Source: Babesia bovis T2Bo (Eukaryota; Apicomplexa; Aconoidasida; Piroplasmida; Babesiidae). From it: a stretch of DNA of 64,000 nt. Positions 10,601-20,316 of the stretch are shown in pieces. The stretch lies in contig NW_026261571.1 in assembly GCF_000165395.2 (NCBI RefSeq), forward strand, positions 1,636,501-1,700,500. The letters are read 5' to 3'. Within the stretch, counting starts at the first letter, position 1. Each line of letters opens with the position of its first letter. The position numbers were made by a program, and so were the translations under genes. The notes beneath the pieces were generated by a model. The model made no database searches and was not told the origin of the DNA. It saw only the letters and a list, made by a program, of their open reading frames with translations.

Positions 10601-12222
10601 CTACCAAGGGTGGGGGTTACATCGGTATAGAATGGAGCCACGTACAGACCACTAGCCTGGTCAAACATGTTAAGCATCTGCCTAGCTACCTGGTTACCCC
10701 TAATGATCTTCTGGCATTGGTAGTCATTAAAGTAGCCATCCAAGATGTTGTAAACACGTTCCTTTTCGGGAGTCATCTTTTGTGGTTTCTTTACCTTGTG
10801 GGCGTATAAATCGGGTTTGCCAGTGTCCTTACGGATGTTGTCCAGGAGAGTAGCCTTTTCCTTAGGTGAAGCGCGAACGTACCAGTTGCGATCATAAAAT
10901 GATATGATGTTCTGCGCACTCTTTCTGACGTGGTTCAGCGCAATCGAGGCCTTCAGGGGTTCCACCAACCTACTGAATACCAGGGGGTGTTCAGACTTCA
11001 ATTCAGCAAGACTGCCATTAGACAGTAGGGCAATCACATCTGCAGTCTCACGACTCACACGTAGACGCAAGTCGTGTTCAATCTGGACGGATTCCTTGTA
11101 ACGCCTACGTACCTCAGCCTCCTTATCAATGATGGTTTGGAGCACACCAGCCATCATACGGGGAGTTTCGGATATGGGAGTCAGCAGCCTGGCACCCTTC
11201 TTGTAACTGTAGGAAGTACCAGTGGGAAGCGCCTTCTGCATAGCCTCAACAGCACGCTCCTTGTTAAGCCAGTCCTGGTCAACACTCATAGTCATCTTAG
11301 ACATACCGTCCTTGCCACCCTCAATAACGTCATTCAGGTTCATAGCAGTGGCATCACCCTCCTTCTGCATGTCCTTCTCATCGTAGCCAGCGCTTGTAAT
11401 CTCACCGGCATCGGGACTTGGTTCATCCGTCTTAACGACAGTAGCGGAAGTAGTGCCGCCAGAGACAGTAATGGCCTCATCAGAATTTGCATTGTCGGTA
11501 ATGCTCTCACCCGATGGGCTTTCATCAACCGTGACTTTCACCGACGATGTAGGTAACTCCTCCATCTCAATCTTCTGCTCTTCCTTGGGTTGTGCGTTTT
11601 CGCCCGCTGGTACAGCATTAGCCTCCGGTTCGCCATTGTCAAATTTGGGTTGCACGTCAGGTACGGGTTTCGGAACATCGGGAGCAGCCACCGGCACAGC
11701 CGGTGTGATGATGTCTTCTGAAGCATTGGCACCATCAATGGTTGGGAAGTTGCTATCCGGCATTACAGCATCGGTTTTAGTAGGCTGTGGCTTTTCGGGG
11801 TTGCCCTGTACATGGGCCACTGGAGATGGTGGGCTGACGCTGGTCTTCTCCTTTATAGTGTCATGAATCTTGTGTAAAGGCTGGGCAGCAGTGGTCACAG
11901 CAGAAGCTACCTTGTTCTTTAGGTCCTGAACATTCGCATTGTGCATGATGTTGCTAATGGGTTTACCAATCTTCTCAGAAAGCATATCGGTCAACTGACC
12001 ACCCTTCTGAGTAGCATCGCCAGCCATGCTTAATACACTATCAGCTACTTTTTTAGCCGCAGGAAGTATCGATCCTGTCAAAGGGATGCTGTCGCGAGTA
12101 CCTAACTGCAGCAAGTTGACCACCGGTAAGGGAGTGTCCATCCCAAATGGATTTTGCAACAGGCTCACATCAGATGCCACGCAAAGCGAAATGGCAGAAT
12201 ATAGGATCCAAAACAGCGCCAT
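7612..12222 (-). CDS. RON2: Rhoptry neck protein 2 (moving-junction receptor for AMA1)
   Basis: An intronless ORF of 1,536 residues from the ATG at 12222; an ATG eight codons upstream (12246) is possible, but the downstream one places a clean signal peptide (FWILYSAISLCVAS) at the N-terminus. RON2 is secreted from rhoptry necks, inserts in the host membrane and binds parasite AMA1 at the moving junction. The diagnostic feature is an AMA1-binding loop with two cysteines near residue 1060, LGCVPRNVKGTVKCKN, preceded by EIVVQH, which aligns with the RON2 loop of Toxoplasma and Plasmodium. Residues ~60-330 are acidic, Pro-rich and low complexity. The hydrophobic segments at ~890-910 and ~1010-1030 are candidate membrane helices. 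About 470 residues follow the loop, unusually many. Large plus-strand ORFs inside this gene are codon shadows. Confidence 0.87.
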   Translation of the reverse strand: MALFWILYSAISLCVASDVSLLQNPFGMDTPLPVVNLLQLGTRDSIPLTGSILPAAKKVADSVLSMAGDATQKGGQLTDMLSEKIGKPISNIMHNANVQDLKNKVASAVTTAAQPLHKIHDTIKEKTSVSPPSPVAHVQGNPEKPQPTKTDAVMPDSNFPTIDGANASEDIITPAVPVAAPDVPKPVPDVQPKFDNGEPEANAVPAGENAQPKEEQKIEMEELPTSSVKVTVDESPSGESITDNANSDEAITVSGGTTSATVVKTDEPSPDAGEITSAGYDEKDMQKEGDATAMNLNDVIEGGKDGMSKMTMSVDQDWLNKERAVEAMQKALPTGTSYSYKKGARLLTPISETPRMMAGVLQTIIDKEAEVRRRYKESVQIEHDLRLRVSRETADVIALLSNGSLAELKSEHPLVFSRLVEPLKASIALNHVRKSAQNIISFYDRNWYVRASPKEKATLLDNIRKDTGKPDLYAHKVKKPQKMTPEKERVYNILDGYFNDYQCQKIIRGNQVARQMLNMFDQASGLYVAPFYTDVTPTLGSSWLIQRFENFYSRSEYLRADILAQAMPQLIGRFMVMAENGTILPTSTDVQLNLYSLAAVLSKIMDGVTEPTTFLGKRKFYGYMGMCDMSCAKGIVTNFRSGDPLKSFVHNKQREILRWVSLYLRDDLLRIDTSIQKLLVEIMFRTTNDMKYRPSNRKVNIHLKSEYVDPNANESLLELPHLMGYVNKIPGRVKQIPRAIGNMQAPEFLTNVSKRPNFHRLGNVIDHAGNSFNRFMSGYRVPGRIVDNKLEGRNISPYNAFKTPRKVVASLDDGLLQMIEVAVDLVNLRSSSDANNLYYQAFNTWVQLQSFHSAIHSFEYQSSRKRTSSKTLGAIFRYLNTSVGKHIEGMPKQFLPFTSLVLQICFFIEDAVDGYRRGKYKRLKNFLTGILTLGLKSRLGPSNITELQSYLEPQVVYNKSRYVIGRAIISNLVQDFKLMFLNKPAIPMPIIQAISMFLGMWARGSSAKLDLSDPTIDTSRRIFFLNYMSNKYDLAMTATEIVVQHCAAAAPVLHLGCVPRNVKGTVKCKNVAIPTTKYHVLKVMQMMDATFEDPLDIIRVGSDLARRCIAMPVRKNVVVKKGKKAKADSYDSAIMFSELAHRYHCYQEQATLVAQINKAMLQTKDMNALSASINDLFKYSRSLTIRQPDHREMGPTLVCPFMEDAPEATRDRYRERMVKYAASKMTIRRKIIQEIKVLGASYASDLPIANRKSSSSSAPLESIAGAILVGTRQFDGIFFYGGYPPPEKIPMPESVTVNPGDGRVVYHNKEFIAEVVALKPLGVNAVMLEKQNKVTKRIYYMDKDKKLDELAFGLEAADFVVRAHLLTTASTLREMGYNIGKFIWCGYEQGWIADFALHNIIGNSDVPVFNGKYWILSKQMKVADVVGKNVRIKHGEKIMDQNASDVNVKVIAGDGKEIAKYPATKPGQPNFDKQGSNNFTLDTGYGEVSPAAVQDLIRDAEFDEATNTLVLNLDAPSIVLMESPIVSNTTEEKPTE

Positions 12223-12342
12223 TTTGTATCTATGTACTGCAAACAAGTTACAGAGTCTATTCCAGAGCCTACCTTAAAGATGTGCGCGAAATTAACAACA
12301 TAATAGGCACATACAATGTGCCTTAGTCCGTAAGCTACAAGC

Positions 12343-12573
12343 TCAAACGGAATGCGTGATTAAGGTACCACTCTTAATGGCACATAAATAGTATTTCAAC
12401 ACTGAACACAGTTCAGTTATGTGATTAGACAGGAAGATGCTGTCTCCCGAAGCATCTGCTGCCTGTAGCAGCGAATGCAGGAATGACACACAGTCGGATA
12501 CCCGTGTTGTAGAACAACGAGTATAGAACGACCTAATAACTTCTGAATACCGCTTTTGCGGCCGATTTATCAT
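12343..12573 (-). CDS. Possible small protein upstream of RON2
   Basis: A 76-residue minus-strand ORF ends about 120 bp before the RON2 start. Its composition is protein-like (mixed helical, several Cys and Ser, no low complexity), but I recognise no domain and cannot exclude that it is a chance ORF in the RON2 5' region. Confidence 0.3.
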   Translation of the reverse strand: MINRPQKRYSEVIRSFYTRCSTTRVSDCVSFLHSLLQAADASGDSIFLSNHITELCSVLKYYLCAIKSGTLITHSV

Positions 12574-13126
12574 GTAAACGAAACTATTGGGACAATGTGT
12601 AGAGTTTTCAGTAGTATTATCGGATGCACTTATGTGCAGGTTGATCGGTAGACACGGAGAATAACTATATAAAGAGTCAGTTGGTCCTATATCATTAACA
12701 ATCTCATGGTAATGTCATTTACAGCTCTTTCACTTCACACATCATATGGTTAGCATATGGAAATGTGTTGCCACTTTTACCTACACACTAGGTTTACATA
12801 ATTTTGTCTACCTGTTTCGATATTGAGGACGTATATTACCCTAGGTATTCTATAGAATATAGAAACATCGGTCTCATGATGTGTTAAGCCGGGAAGTTGA
12901 ATTAAACATCTATGTGACATACACACTTGAAGGCGTAATATGATATAGAATGAAGTGTATTCGTTCAATTCAAAGGATATTATGTTATAGAGTTGATAGA
13001 ATAATCTATACGGAAGTAATTGCGATTATATCACATTTTACATAGTGATTGCTATAGTAGTGTCTTTCCGGTAGCAATAGTTTCTTGGCACCATGTCATA
13101 GATACTTGAATGAAATACATAATCAA
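12574..13126. other. Intergenic spacer between RON2 and the DEAD-like gene
   Basis: About 550 bp, AT-rich, without a supported gene. It sits between divergent genes and should contain both promoters. Confidence 0.4.
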
Positions 13127-15452
13127 ATGTCTATGTTATGTAGAGGTACATTGCCATCTAGAATAGCTGTTTTACCGAGGTATTCTGTTACGAATTCCTG
13201 CATTCCATATCGCATATCGCAAAATGGTCACTGTTTCCAGCATTGCTTTCTACTGCGCTTAAGCACAGGATCATGGATAAGGAGGACTTTTTCAACACAA
13301 AATGAATCACATGGAAACTTTTTTACAGTTCGGGATTCCGTAGATTTCAGGTATCTAGGAATTGAGCCAGAATTGCTAAAACAATGGGAACTTTTTGATA
13401 TCCAGTATATGAAGCCGTTTCAGTATATTATGGCCAGATGTATACTGGATACGCTCGGTTCAACTCAACAGGATGTATCTAAGCTGGATACCAAAAAATA
13501 CATCTTCTACAATGAACCGAATTCAGGAAGAACTACTGGGTATCTATTACCACTGTTGCACCTGTTAAAACAAAAGAATAATAATATCGACACTGTTTTG
13601 ATCATTACGAAAAGTGGACAGGAAAGCCGATCTTTATGTGCTACGATCACAGCATTGGATCCGAGTGCCAGGTGCTTGATAATTGATTCATATATTGAAC
13701 CTGAAGATAGTAACCCTAAGTATACTGATTGTAGCATCAATACTATATCTGGGAATGCTGACCGAGAAACAGAAGCACTATCTGCTTCTATAAGCAGCTT
13801 TAATGCACTAAAGGAAATAACTAGTGACTCGGGGAGACACAACATCTTAATAGCTTCAATAGAGCGAATGGAAGCTGTACTACAGGATACGAGAGTTTCT
13901 AAACATCGATTAGCACGGATTGGATGCGTTGTATTCGACGACCTTTGCAGTTACCTTGATAAGGGGGCTGTGGTATCGAATGTATACCGTAGCATACGTG
14001 CTGCACAGGTATTCAGTAATCAGTGCAGTGGAATTCATAAGAAATCTCCTGTCAGCACTACCAAGACCCAAGTTAATGCAAATTTACATACCGACATCCA
14101 TGTCATGTGCATTGTTGGCAGTGTTGGCGATGGCTTTTGCAAATTCGCAACAGAGTACCTAGGAGGATATTGGTTGTATGATCTGAAAAATGGTAAGTGT
14201 GATGTCGTGATCTATATGAGCCTTAGGAACTAAACAACGCATCGTTGGCGATGGACGTACTGACGCGGTCCGCCTGGAAGTTGATCTTGAATCAACACCA
14301 GAAATCGTTAACCTTTCTTCCGGAACTGGACGCACTCATCAAATACCCATAGAACATTCAATTTGTAAAGTACCAAGCACCAAGAACAAACGTGATAGAC
14401 AGTATATACTGGAGTGCTTGGTGTACAATTACTTAAACCTGCCTACATTCCACGTACATCATATACTACCGCCTATGTTAAAAAAACCGAGAACGCCATA
14501 CCAATGTATCGTTTTCGTAGCTAACAGAGCGCAACAACGGCAGTTGTCAATGTTACAGGCATTTAGAGATATATCTGTTAGGCTGGGTTCTGACGTCACA
14601 GCTGAAGAAAGAGCAAGAAACCTCAACGCCTTCAGGGAGGGAACTAAACCCGTCATGATAGCAAGTGATGCGTCTATCGCCGGATGTATATTCGATAACG
14701 TCAGATACGTTATCAATTATAACCCACCGAAATCAATAGAGATATACCGTAACAGAGCTGGCATTGCTGGAAAAAACACGGGGTCAGTATGTATCACCTT
14801 ATATAATAAACTGGAGTACAACGAGTTCAGTAAAATCTTGAAAGCGCTAAAGAAACGCGTATCCATACATACGGCGCCATCACAGGACTACATGTACCGG
14901 TATAACGCTAAATGGCTAGAAAGATTCGCCAATGAACTTAGCGCAATGCAACCGGGGTTCATATTGCCGTTTGAAGAAAAGGCAAAGGAATTATTGCAAA
15001 CCCATGATATCAACGACTTGTTCAGCAAAACTGCAGCTATTCTACTAGGCATAAGCACTGGAGAACCCATATCGCAAACGTCAATACTGTCAGAACGGCG
15101 TGGATTCACTGCTGTCACGGTTTTTGATGGCAGTGCTAATGCTAGGTTAACCATTGATGATATAAAATCATTGGTTGCTAGGCAACTACCTGATATAAAC
15201 ATGTCGAGTCTCTTTGGAAGGTATGCCAGAACGGAATCTGGGTACATTGTTGACATCAATTCACAGTATCTGGAGGTACTACTGAAGGCGGTATCCAACG
15301 AACCGAATATATGCTTTGAAATTGCACGGGAACTACCACAACTAATAATGGGAGAAGAAGCTAAGTTAAACCGTGCGAAGGGACATATGTCAAAGCTACC
15401 GTGGCGTTATTATAAAATACGAAGACTACAAATGCAAAAGCGTATGTTGTAA
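13127..15452 (+). CDS. Degenerate DEAD-box RNA helicase-like protein, probably organellar
   Basis: Exons 13127-14192 and 14227-15452 (34-nt intron) encode 763 residues. The start is the first in-frame ATG; the basic, Ser/Arg-containing N-terminus resembles a mitochondrial or apicoplast leader. The DEAD-box fold is visible (FQYIMARCILDT, then NEPNSGRTTG in the place of motif I) but key residues are lost: motif II is VFDD instead of DEAD, and motif VI reads YRNRAGIAGK instead of HRxGRxxR. The C-terminal helicase lobe is recognisable (IVFVANRAQQRQ, MIASDASIAG). It is therefore probably an RNA-binding protein without ATPase activity, similar in kind to degenerate helicase subunits of mitochondrial ribosome assembly. 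Function is inferred. Confidence 0.8.
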
Positions 15453-15840
15453 CGCGTTCCATGGAGTCACCAACGGATCAACTGTGTCGTTGTGCTCACT
15501 ATCCAGCACAAGCCTTCCAAAGCACTGGTAGTTATCACACTAACAAGAATAGATTCTATAATAGAACTAACAAAAATAAAGTGTAGTACCAATGTAATCA
15601 TGTGTGGAGTCCTTCATATATATCAGGTTAACATCTAGGAGAAAATCCCTGAAAAGCACAATACTAACAGTGGAAATATAACTAATATATACATGTGTTA
15701 ACTGTGTATGGTTGTTAGTATCTTATTTCCATATTAAGTATACTAACACTTTCTAAAGGAAAAGGCGGGATTTTCTACATAGCCGTGTGTAGGGACACAT
15801 AATACACTAGATACCCTGTATTTAATATATAAACGTAAGG
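15453..15840. promoter_or_regulatory. Intergenic spacer
   Basis: A 388-bp AT-rich spacer between two plus-strand genes. No coding potential is visible. Confidence 0.4.
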
Positions 15841-16045
15841 ATGTCATATGGAGTAGGTACTTGCATCCTGCCTATGGTAAGGCGTGTTATTATGGGTACC
15901 GCAATTGTAGGCAGCTCGTTCATCGTCTACGATATCGGTGTTAAGCCTACAGTAAAGTCAGTAATGCTGAAGTTGGGTTTCCTGGTAGGTATATTTACCA
16001 TACGATAACGCCGCGCAGGAGTCTAAGGTTAAGAAGGCTGCTTGA
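15841..16045 (+). CDS. Small membrane protein hidden by an intron
   Basis: Two exons, 15841-15984 and 16019-16045, with a canonical 34-nt GTAGGT...GCGCAG intron, give 56 residues. The sequence has one hydrophobic helix (VIMGTAIVGSSFIVYDIGV) after a short basic stretch, and a Lys/Ala C-terminus (SKVKKAA). This suits a small inner-mitochondrial-membrane subunit, but I recognise no family. The stop lies only 19 nt before the ATG of the RAP protein. An alternative acceptor at 16045-16046 would instead join exon 1 in frame to the RAP ORF. Confidence 0.55.
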
Positions 16046-16064
16046 GGCATTGAATTGCTCGAAT

Positions 16065-17726
16065 ATGGACCATAGCCTCACCAGGTTACGCCATGTGGGC
16101 GCTGTAATATCGCGTAATAGACTTGTTTCCAGGCATACCAGCGGTTTGAATCACTATATTCTGTTCCATGGGATCATACACCGTGATCCAGCTTCAATAC
16201 GTCCTATTGAACGTGGGTTCGCTAGTAGTCATGCTACCGATTGCTCCCTTAAGGTGGCACTGGACAACATTCAAAAGAACTACGAGAGTTACTTGGGTAC
16301 ACCATTACCGGTACAGAAAAAACAACTAAAACAGTCATGGAAATCACTGCTGCCATATCTAGACCAATGTGATGAAAGCGAGATGGTAAAAGTTTTGCGC
16401 GGGTTAATTACGGTATCAAAACGTATCAGATCGCCATTGGTACATCAGTCTGTAGTCTTAAAACTCATTAAGAACTTGTCTACTGACCGCGATGTTACAC
16501 AAGTAGTAAACCCAGGGAGTGAAGTAGATCATTGCGTTAGTGATGAAGCCAAGGTTGCCCTTGTCCTAAGCAGCTTTAGGTTATGCGATGTTAAACATAG
16601 CACAAGGGATATTATAGATGACCTAGTATCACTGGCAAGCTCAACGCTATATAGATGGGACTTTGTCACTCTTGTAGATGTTTGCCGAGATCTGTCGTGG
16701 ATATACCGATTCTACCATCACGAGCCATGCGCAACCTTGTTAAGAAAGGCCTTGAACCTAGCCTGTGACAGTGCAACGAAGCCTGGGAATGTTGTCAGCA
16801 GAAAACAACTGATTACACTCATGAAAGCTATGAGTGCTATTGGCAATGACTCGGTGACAATAACGAACAAGGTTAATCATTTGGTCGCTACACTTCTATC
16901 GAAGGATGATACAGACATACCAACGGACATAACACAAAGGCTAGAGCTACAATACCGACGCTCTAAGGGCAATGTGCATCTACTATATGTAGCCCTAGTA
17001 AGTGGGTTCCCCGTGAAAACCGGGTTGATACAGTCGTTACTCAACTCTGTGATGCAGTTTTGCTATGATTACTTCACCACAACGTGCAAGTTCTGGAAGT
17101 CTACTGTCTCTTATATGCCTCAGCATGATTACAATAACATCGATCCCAGGGTGCATAATTTACTCTATGCCAAGTGTCCTAATAAGGTCATACGGCTACC
17201 AGGATCACTGGAAAAGGAAAAGCCGCAACAAACTAAGCTTGAAGAGCGATACCAAGTTGTCATTGCTGCATTAAATCGGTTGGAGCATAATAATAAACAT
17301 GCATTTTGCAGAGGTATCAAGCTGTGCAGTGCCCATTTGCGTATGATGAATGGCGAATTGGATGATCGAACGCGTGCATTCCTTGCAGCGGTTAATGCAT
17401 ATAAACCCGAGGGACTTATACTACAGCAATATCCAGAGCTGTTCGCTGCACTAAGGCAACTTGGATATAAACCGGTGCCAATACTGATAGATGGGCTGTT
17501 CCAGGTAAACTGTATTGACCACGAAGGTAGAATGTACTGCCAAATGTACAACCATAAGCAGGCTAGATATACGAAACGTGGTATTACGTATAACGCCCAG
17601 GTGGCACTGGAGCTAAGTTACCTAGAAGCTGCTGGTTGGCGAGGTGCTGTAATACTGTATACTGAATGGCAACGCCTAGACGACCAATCACGCCTCAAAC
17701 TACTTAAAGAACGATTAAACATTTAA
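16065..17726 (+). CDS. RAP-domain RNA-binding protein
   Basis: Single exon, 553 residues from the ATG at 16065. The C-terminal ~65 residues form a RAP domain (VPILIDGLFQVNCID near residue 475, then LEAAGWRGAVILYTEWQRL), the restriction-endonuclease-like fold common in apicomplexan organellar RNA-binding proteins. The rest is all-helical, resembling the FASTK/OPR helical repeats that bind RNA. The N-terminus is Arg/His/Ser-rich without acidic residues for ~25 positions, fitting mitochondrial import. The likely role is stability or processing of mitochondrial transcripts or the fragmented rRNA. The stop codon is 5 bp from the convergent NVL stop. Confidence 0.82.
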   Translation: MDHSLTRLRHVGAVISRNRLVSRHTSGLNHYILFHGIIHRDPASIRPIERGFASSHATDCSLKVALDNIQKNYESYLGTPLPVQKKQLKQSWKSLLPYLDQCDESEMVKVLRGLITVSKRIRSPLVHQSVVLKLIKNLSTDRDVTQVVNPGSEVDHCVSDEAKVALVLSSFRLCDVKHSTRDIIDDLVSLASSTLYRWDFVTLVDVCRDLSWIYRFYHHEPCATLLRKALNLACDSATKPGNVVSRKQLITLMKAMSAIGNDSVTITNKVNHLVATLLSKDDTDIPTDITQRLELQYRRSKGNVHLLYVALVSGFPVKTGLIQSLLNSVMQFCYDYFTTTCKFWKSTVSYMPQHDYNNIDPRVHNLLYAKCPNKVIRLPGSLEKEKPQQTKLEERYQVVIAALNRLEHNNKHAFCRGIKLCSAHLRMMNGELDDRTRAFLAAVNAYKPEGLILQQYPELFAALRQLGYKPVPILIDGLFQVNCIDHEGRMYCQMYNHKQARYTKRGITYNAQVALELSYLEAAGWRGAVILYTEWQRLDDQSRLKLLKERLNI

Positions 17727-17731
17727 GTAAC

Positions 17732-20208
17732 CTAGTTCTTCATAGTTTTGCGTTGTTGGAATGACTCGTAGAAATTTATCTGTTTTTGCGTAACTGATGG
17801 AGATACCTTCAGTAAAGCTGACGCGAGATCCTCAGCTGATATGCAGGCGCCAGGAGGTGCGTCAACTGACCTGACATATGTGTCCAGGCCATGTTCCTTT
17901 ATATACTGTATCCTTAGTTTCTCAACCGCTGATATACCGGCCTCACGAACCAAACATGCCAGATCTGCACCACTGTAACCCTCAGTTTGTACTGCGATCT
18001 TCTGGAAGTCGACGTCGTCACCAATGGGTATACCCTTGGTGACCTTCTGTAATATGTCAACGCGGCCTTCCATATCCGGTAAGGGTACATACATTTGGCG
18101 CTCAAGGCGCCCTGGTCTCAACATGGCTGGGTCTATAATGTCCGGCCTGTTAGTAGCAGCAAGCACGTAGACGTCGGCACGGTTATGGATGCCATCCATC
18201 TCCGTTAGAAGCTGGTTTACAACACGCTCTGTTGTATGGTTAGCCTCGTTGTTACGCACGGGACATAGGGAATCGATTTCGTCAAAAAAGACTACACAAG
18301 GCGCACTCACAGCAGCTCGTTGGAATACTAGACGTACAGCACGTTCACTCTCACCGACATACTTATTCAGCAACTCGGGACCTGTATATCTAGTATCGCA
18401 TAGCGTTAAACGTACCTTTAACCGATATGAAATTAGCCTTGCTGCCATTGGCAACTGCCTTGGCCAATAATGTTTTACCACAACCCGGAGGACCGTATAG
18501 TAATATACCAGCGGGCACTGTTAAACCAAAGGTACTGTACAAGCGCTTGAATAATATAGGAAATACTATGTGCTCCTCCATCTCCTTGCGTAAGTTAGAT
18601 AGTGCCCCAACGTTATCCCAAGTGACATTGGGAATTGTCGCGAATCCCTCACGTTTAGCACTAGGTTGAACCCTAGATACACCAGATATAAAATCACTCT
18701 GCGATATACACGCCTCAGCATGTACAAATGATTGGTTTGTTATCTGTAAATGACTAAAAGTATACTCAAAAACATACCATATCACCATGATTGGCGAATA
18801 AACGACTTATGGCGCAGGCAGCTGCCTCTCGGGTTACAGCCTGCAAATCAGCTCCAACAAAACCTGGAGTCATCTCCGCAATTTGTTCAAAATCTACATC
18901 AGTACCAAGTCGCATCCCGCGAGATACAGCCTAGGGAACATGATGTCCTTACGGAGATACACCAACCTTTAATATACTAAACCTAGCGTCAGTGTTTGGA
19001 ATGCCCATGGATATCTCTCTGTCAAATCGACCGTTGCGTCGAATCATGGAGTCCAAACATTCAGGGCGATTCGTAGCACCAATGACTATAAACAGTTAAC
19101 TACGGTTGACCGCACCTACCTATAACAAAGTGGTCTGCCAAAGAGTCCATGCAGATGCCCAATTGAGCAACAATACGCTTCTCAAATCCACGCGAACTGT
19201 TTTCACGATGCGGAGTGACAGCGTCAATTTCATCAAGGAATATTATACTCGGAGCGCAGCGCTTGGCCTCGTCGAAAAGACCTCGAAGTCGACTTTCTGA
19301 TTCACCAGACATACCAGTGACCAGCTCAGTGGCCGCCACCCTGAAAAATGCACAATTCGCCTCGCCTAGAGTATATGTGAAGTTGGAATTTAAAAAAGTA
19401 TCACACAAAGCAGACACATTGCGTAGCTGAGGAATACAACTGATCACGGATACACAGTGACCATACACCTACCAGCAATAGCCTCAGCCAACCTGGATTT
19501 ACCAGAACCTGGAGGGCCATGAAGAAGTATCCCCTTGGTAGGTTGAACACATAAGTATTTATATATATCAGGGAATTTCAATGGGCGTACAACCAAGTCG
19601 ATTATATCACCACGAATTGCTTCTATCCCACCAACGTCGTCAAGTCGATATGGAATATCACGTTCTGGAATAAATAAGGTAGCTGTCTCCTCAGGATCGC
19701 TGTCCTCCTTCTTTGAACGCTTCCTTATTTTGCGATGTGCGTCTCCCTTATCACGCTCTGATGCATTTGGACAACGCCGTAAATCCGACATTGTAACATT
19801 CAAGCTTTGTAGACCCGGCCCCTGGCTATCGATAGAAGGTAGGTAATCACCGTTCAACACAGCTACATCCGCGTTGCTAGTTACAGCGTCATCACTACGT
19901 AGTATTTAACAATGAAAGTTAAACTTACTAATGCGATACTTCAGAAAGCACGCCTACAATCGACCTGCGAAGAACACCGCACTTCTGCCTTCTGTAATCG
20001 GAATACACATCTTGTAACTGACTAATCAATGTATCAATCTCGACAGTGTTATCACGGTCGCCTAGGAATTACATAAGGAATCATACGCAATTTACATACC
20101 ATCCAACGCGAATGTTACATCAGTTTGAGAAAAGCATAACGGAGGCCATTGGAGCTGCTGAGCTTCGATCAACGACTTCAAACGAAGTGAAAAAATTTTT
20201 TTGGACAT
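17732..20208 (-). CDS. NVL: NVL/Rix7-type AAA+ ATPase (60S ribosome biogenesis)
   Basis: Eight exons on the minus strand: 20208-20100, 20061-19929, 19894-19473, 19365-19120, 19085-18967, 18930-18778, 18743-18416 and 18381-17732; introns 38, 34, 107, 34, 36, 34 and 34 nt; 719 residues. NVL/Rix7 is a nuclear hexameric unfoldase that removes assembly factors from pre-60S particles. The N-terminal segment ([15 protein letters not shown]) resembles the NVL nucleolin-binding helical domain and is followed by a Lys/Arg nuclear-signal stretch. D1 has Walker A GPPGSGKS, Walker B IIFLDEID and the second region of homology; D2 has GPPGCGKT and VVFFDEID. The inter-domain sequence [19 protein letters not shown] is specific to NVL rather than CDC48. 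Both ATPase sites look intact. Confidence 0.9.
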
Positions 20209-20316
20209 TGTTCATACAATTTATACAGAGCATCTAGATGGAATTGGTCCACATTCCATCACACATCTATATTAGGTCACTGATAATAACACTACAGTGG
20301 AAAAAATCTATATAAA

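Noticed and set aside
11074..11866. Two plus-strand ORFs (160 and 137 codons) opposite RON2
   Set aside because: They are antisense shadows of the RON2 acidic region and have no domain or start context.
15841..17726. Fusion of the 56-residue ORF to the RAP protein
   Set aside because: It needs a 62-nt intron unlike the local sizes, while the 34-nt intron gives a clean small ORF; kept only as an alternative.
19895..19928. Start of NVL at the ATG in exon 3 (19860)
   Set aside because: Two upstream exons with consistent phase add the NVL-type N-terminal domain and a start at 20208.
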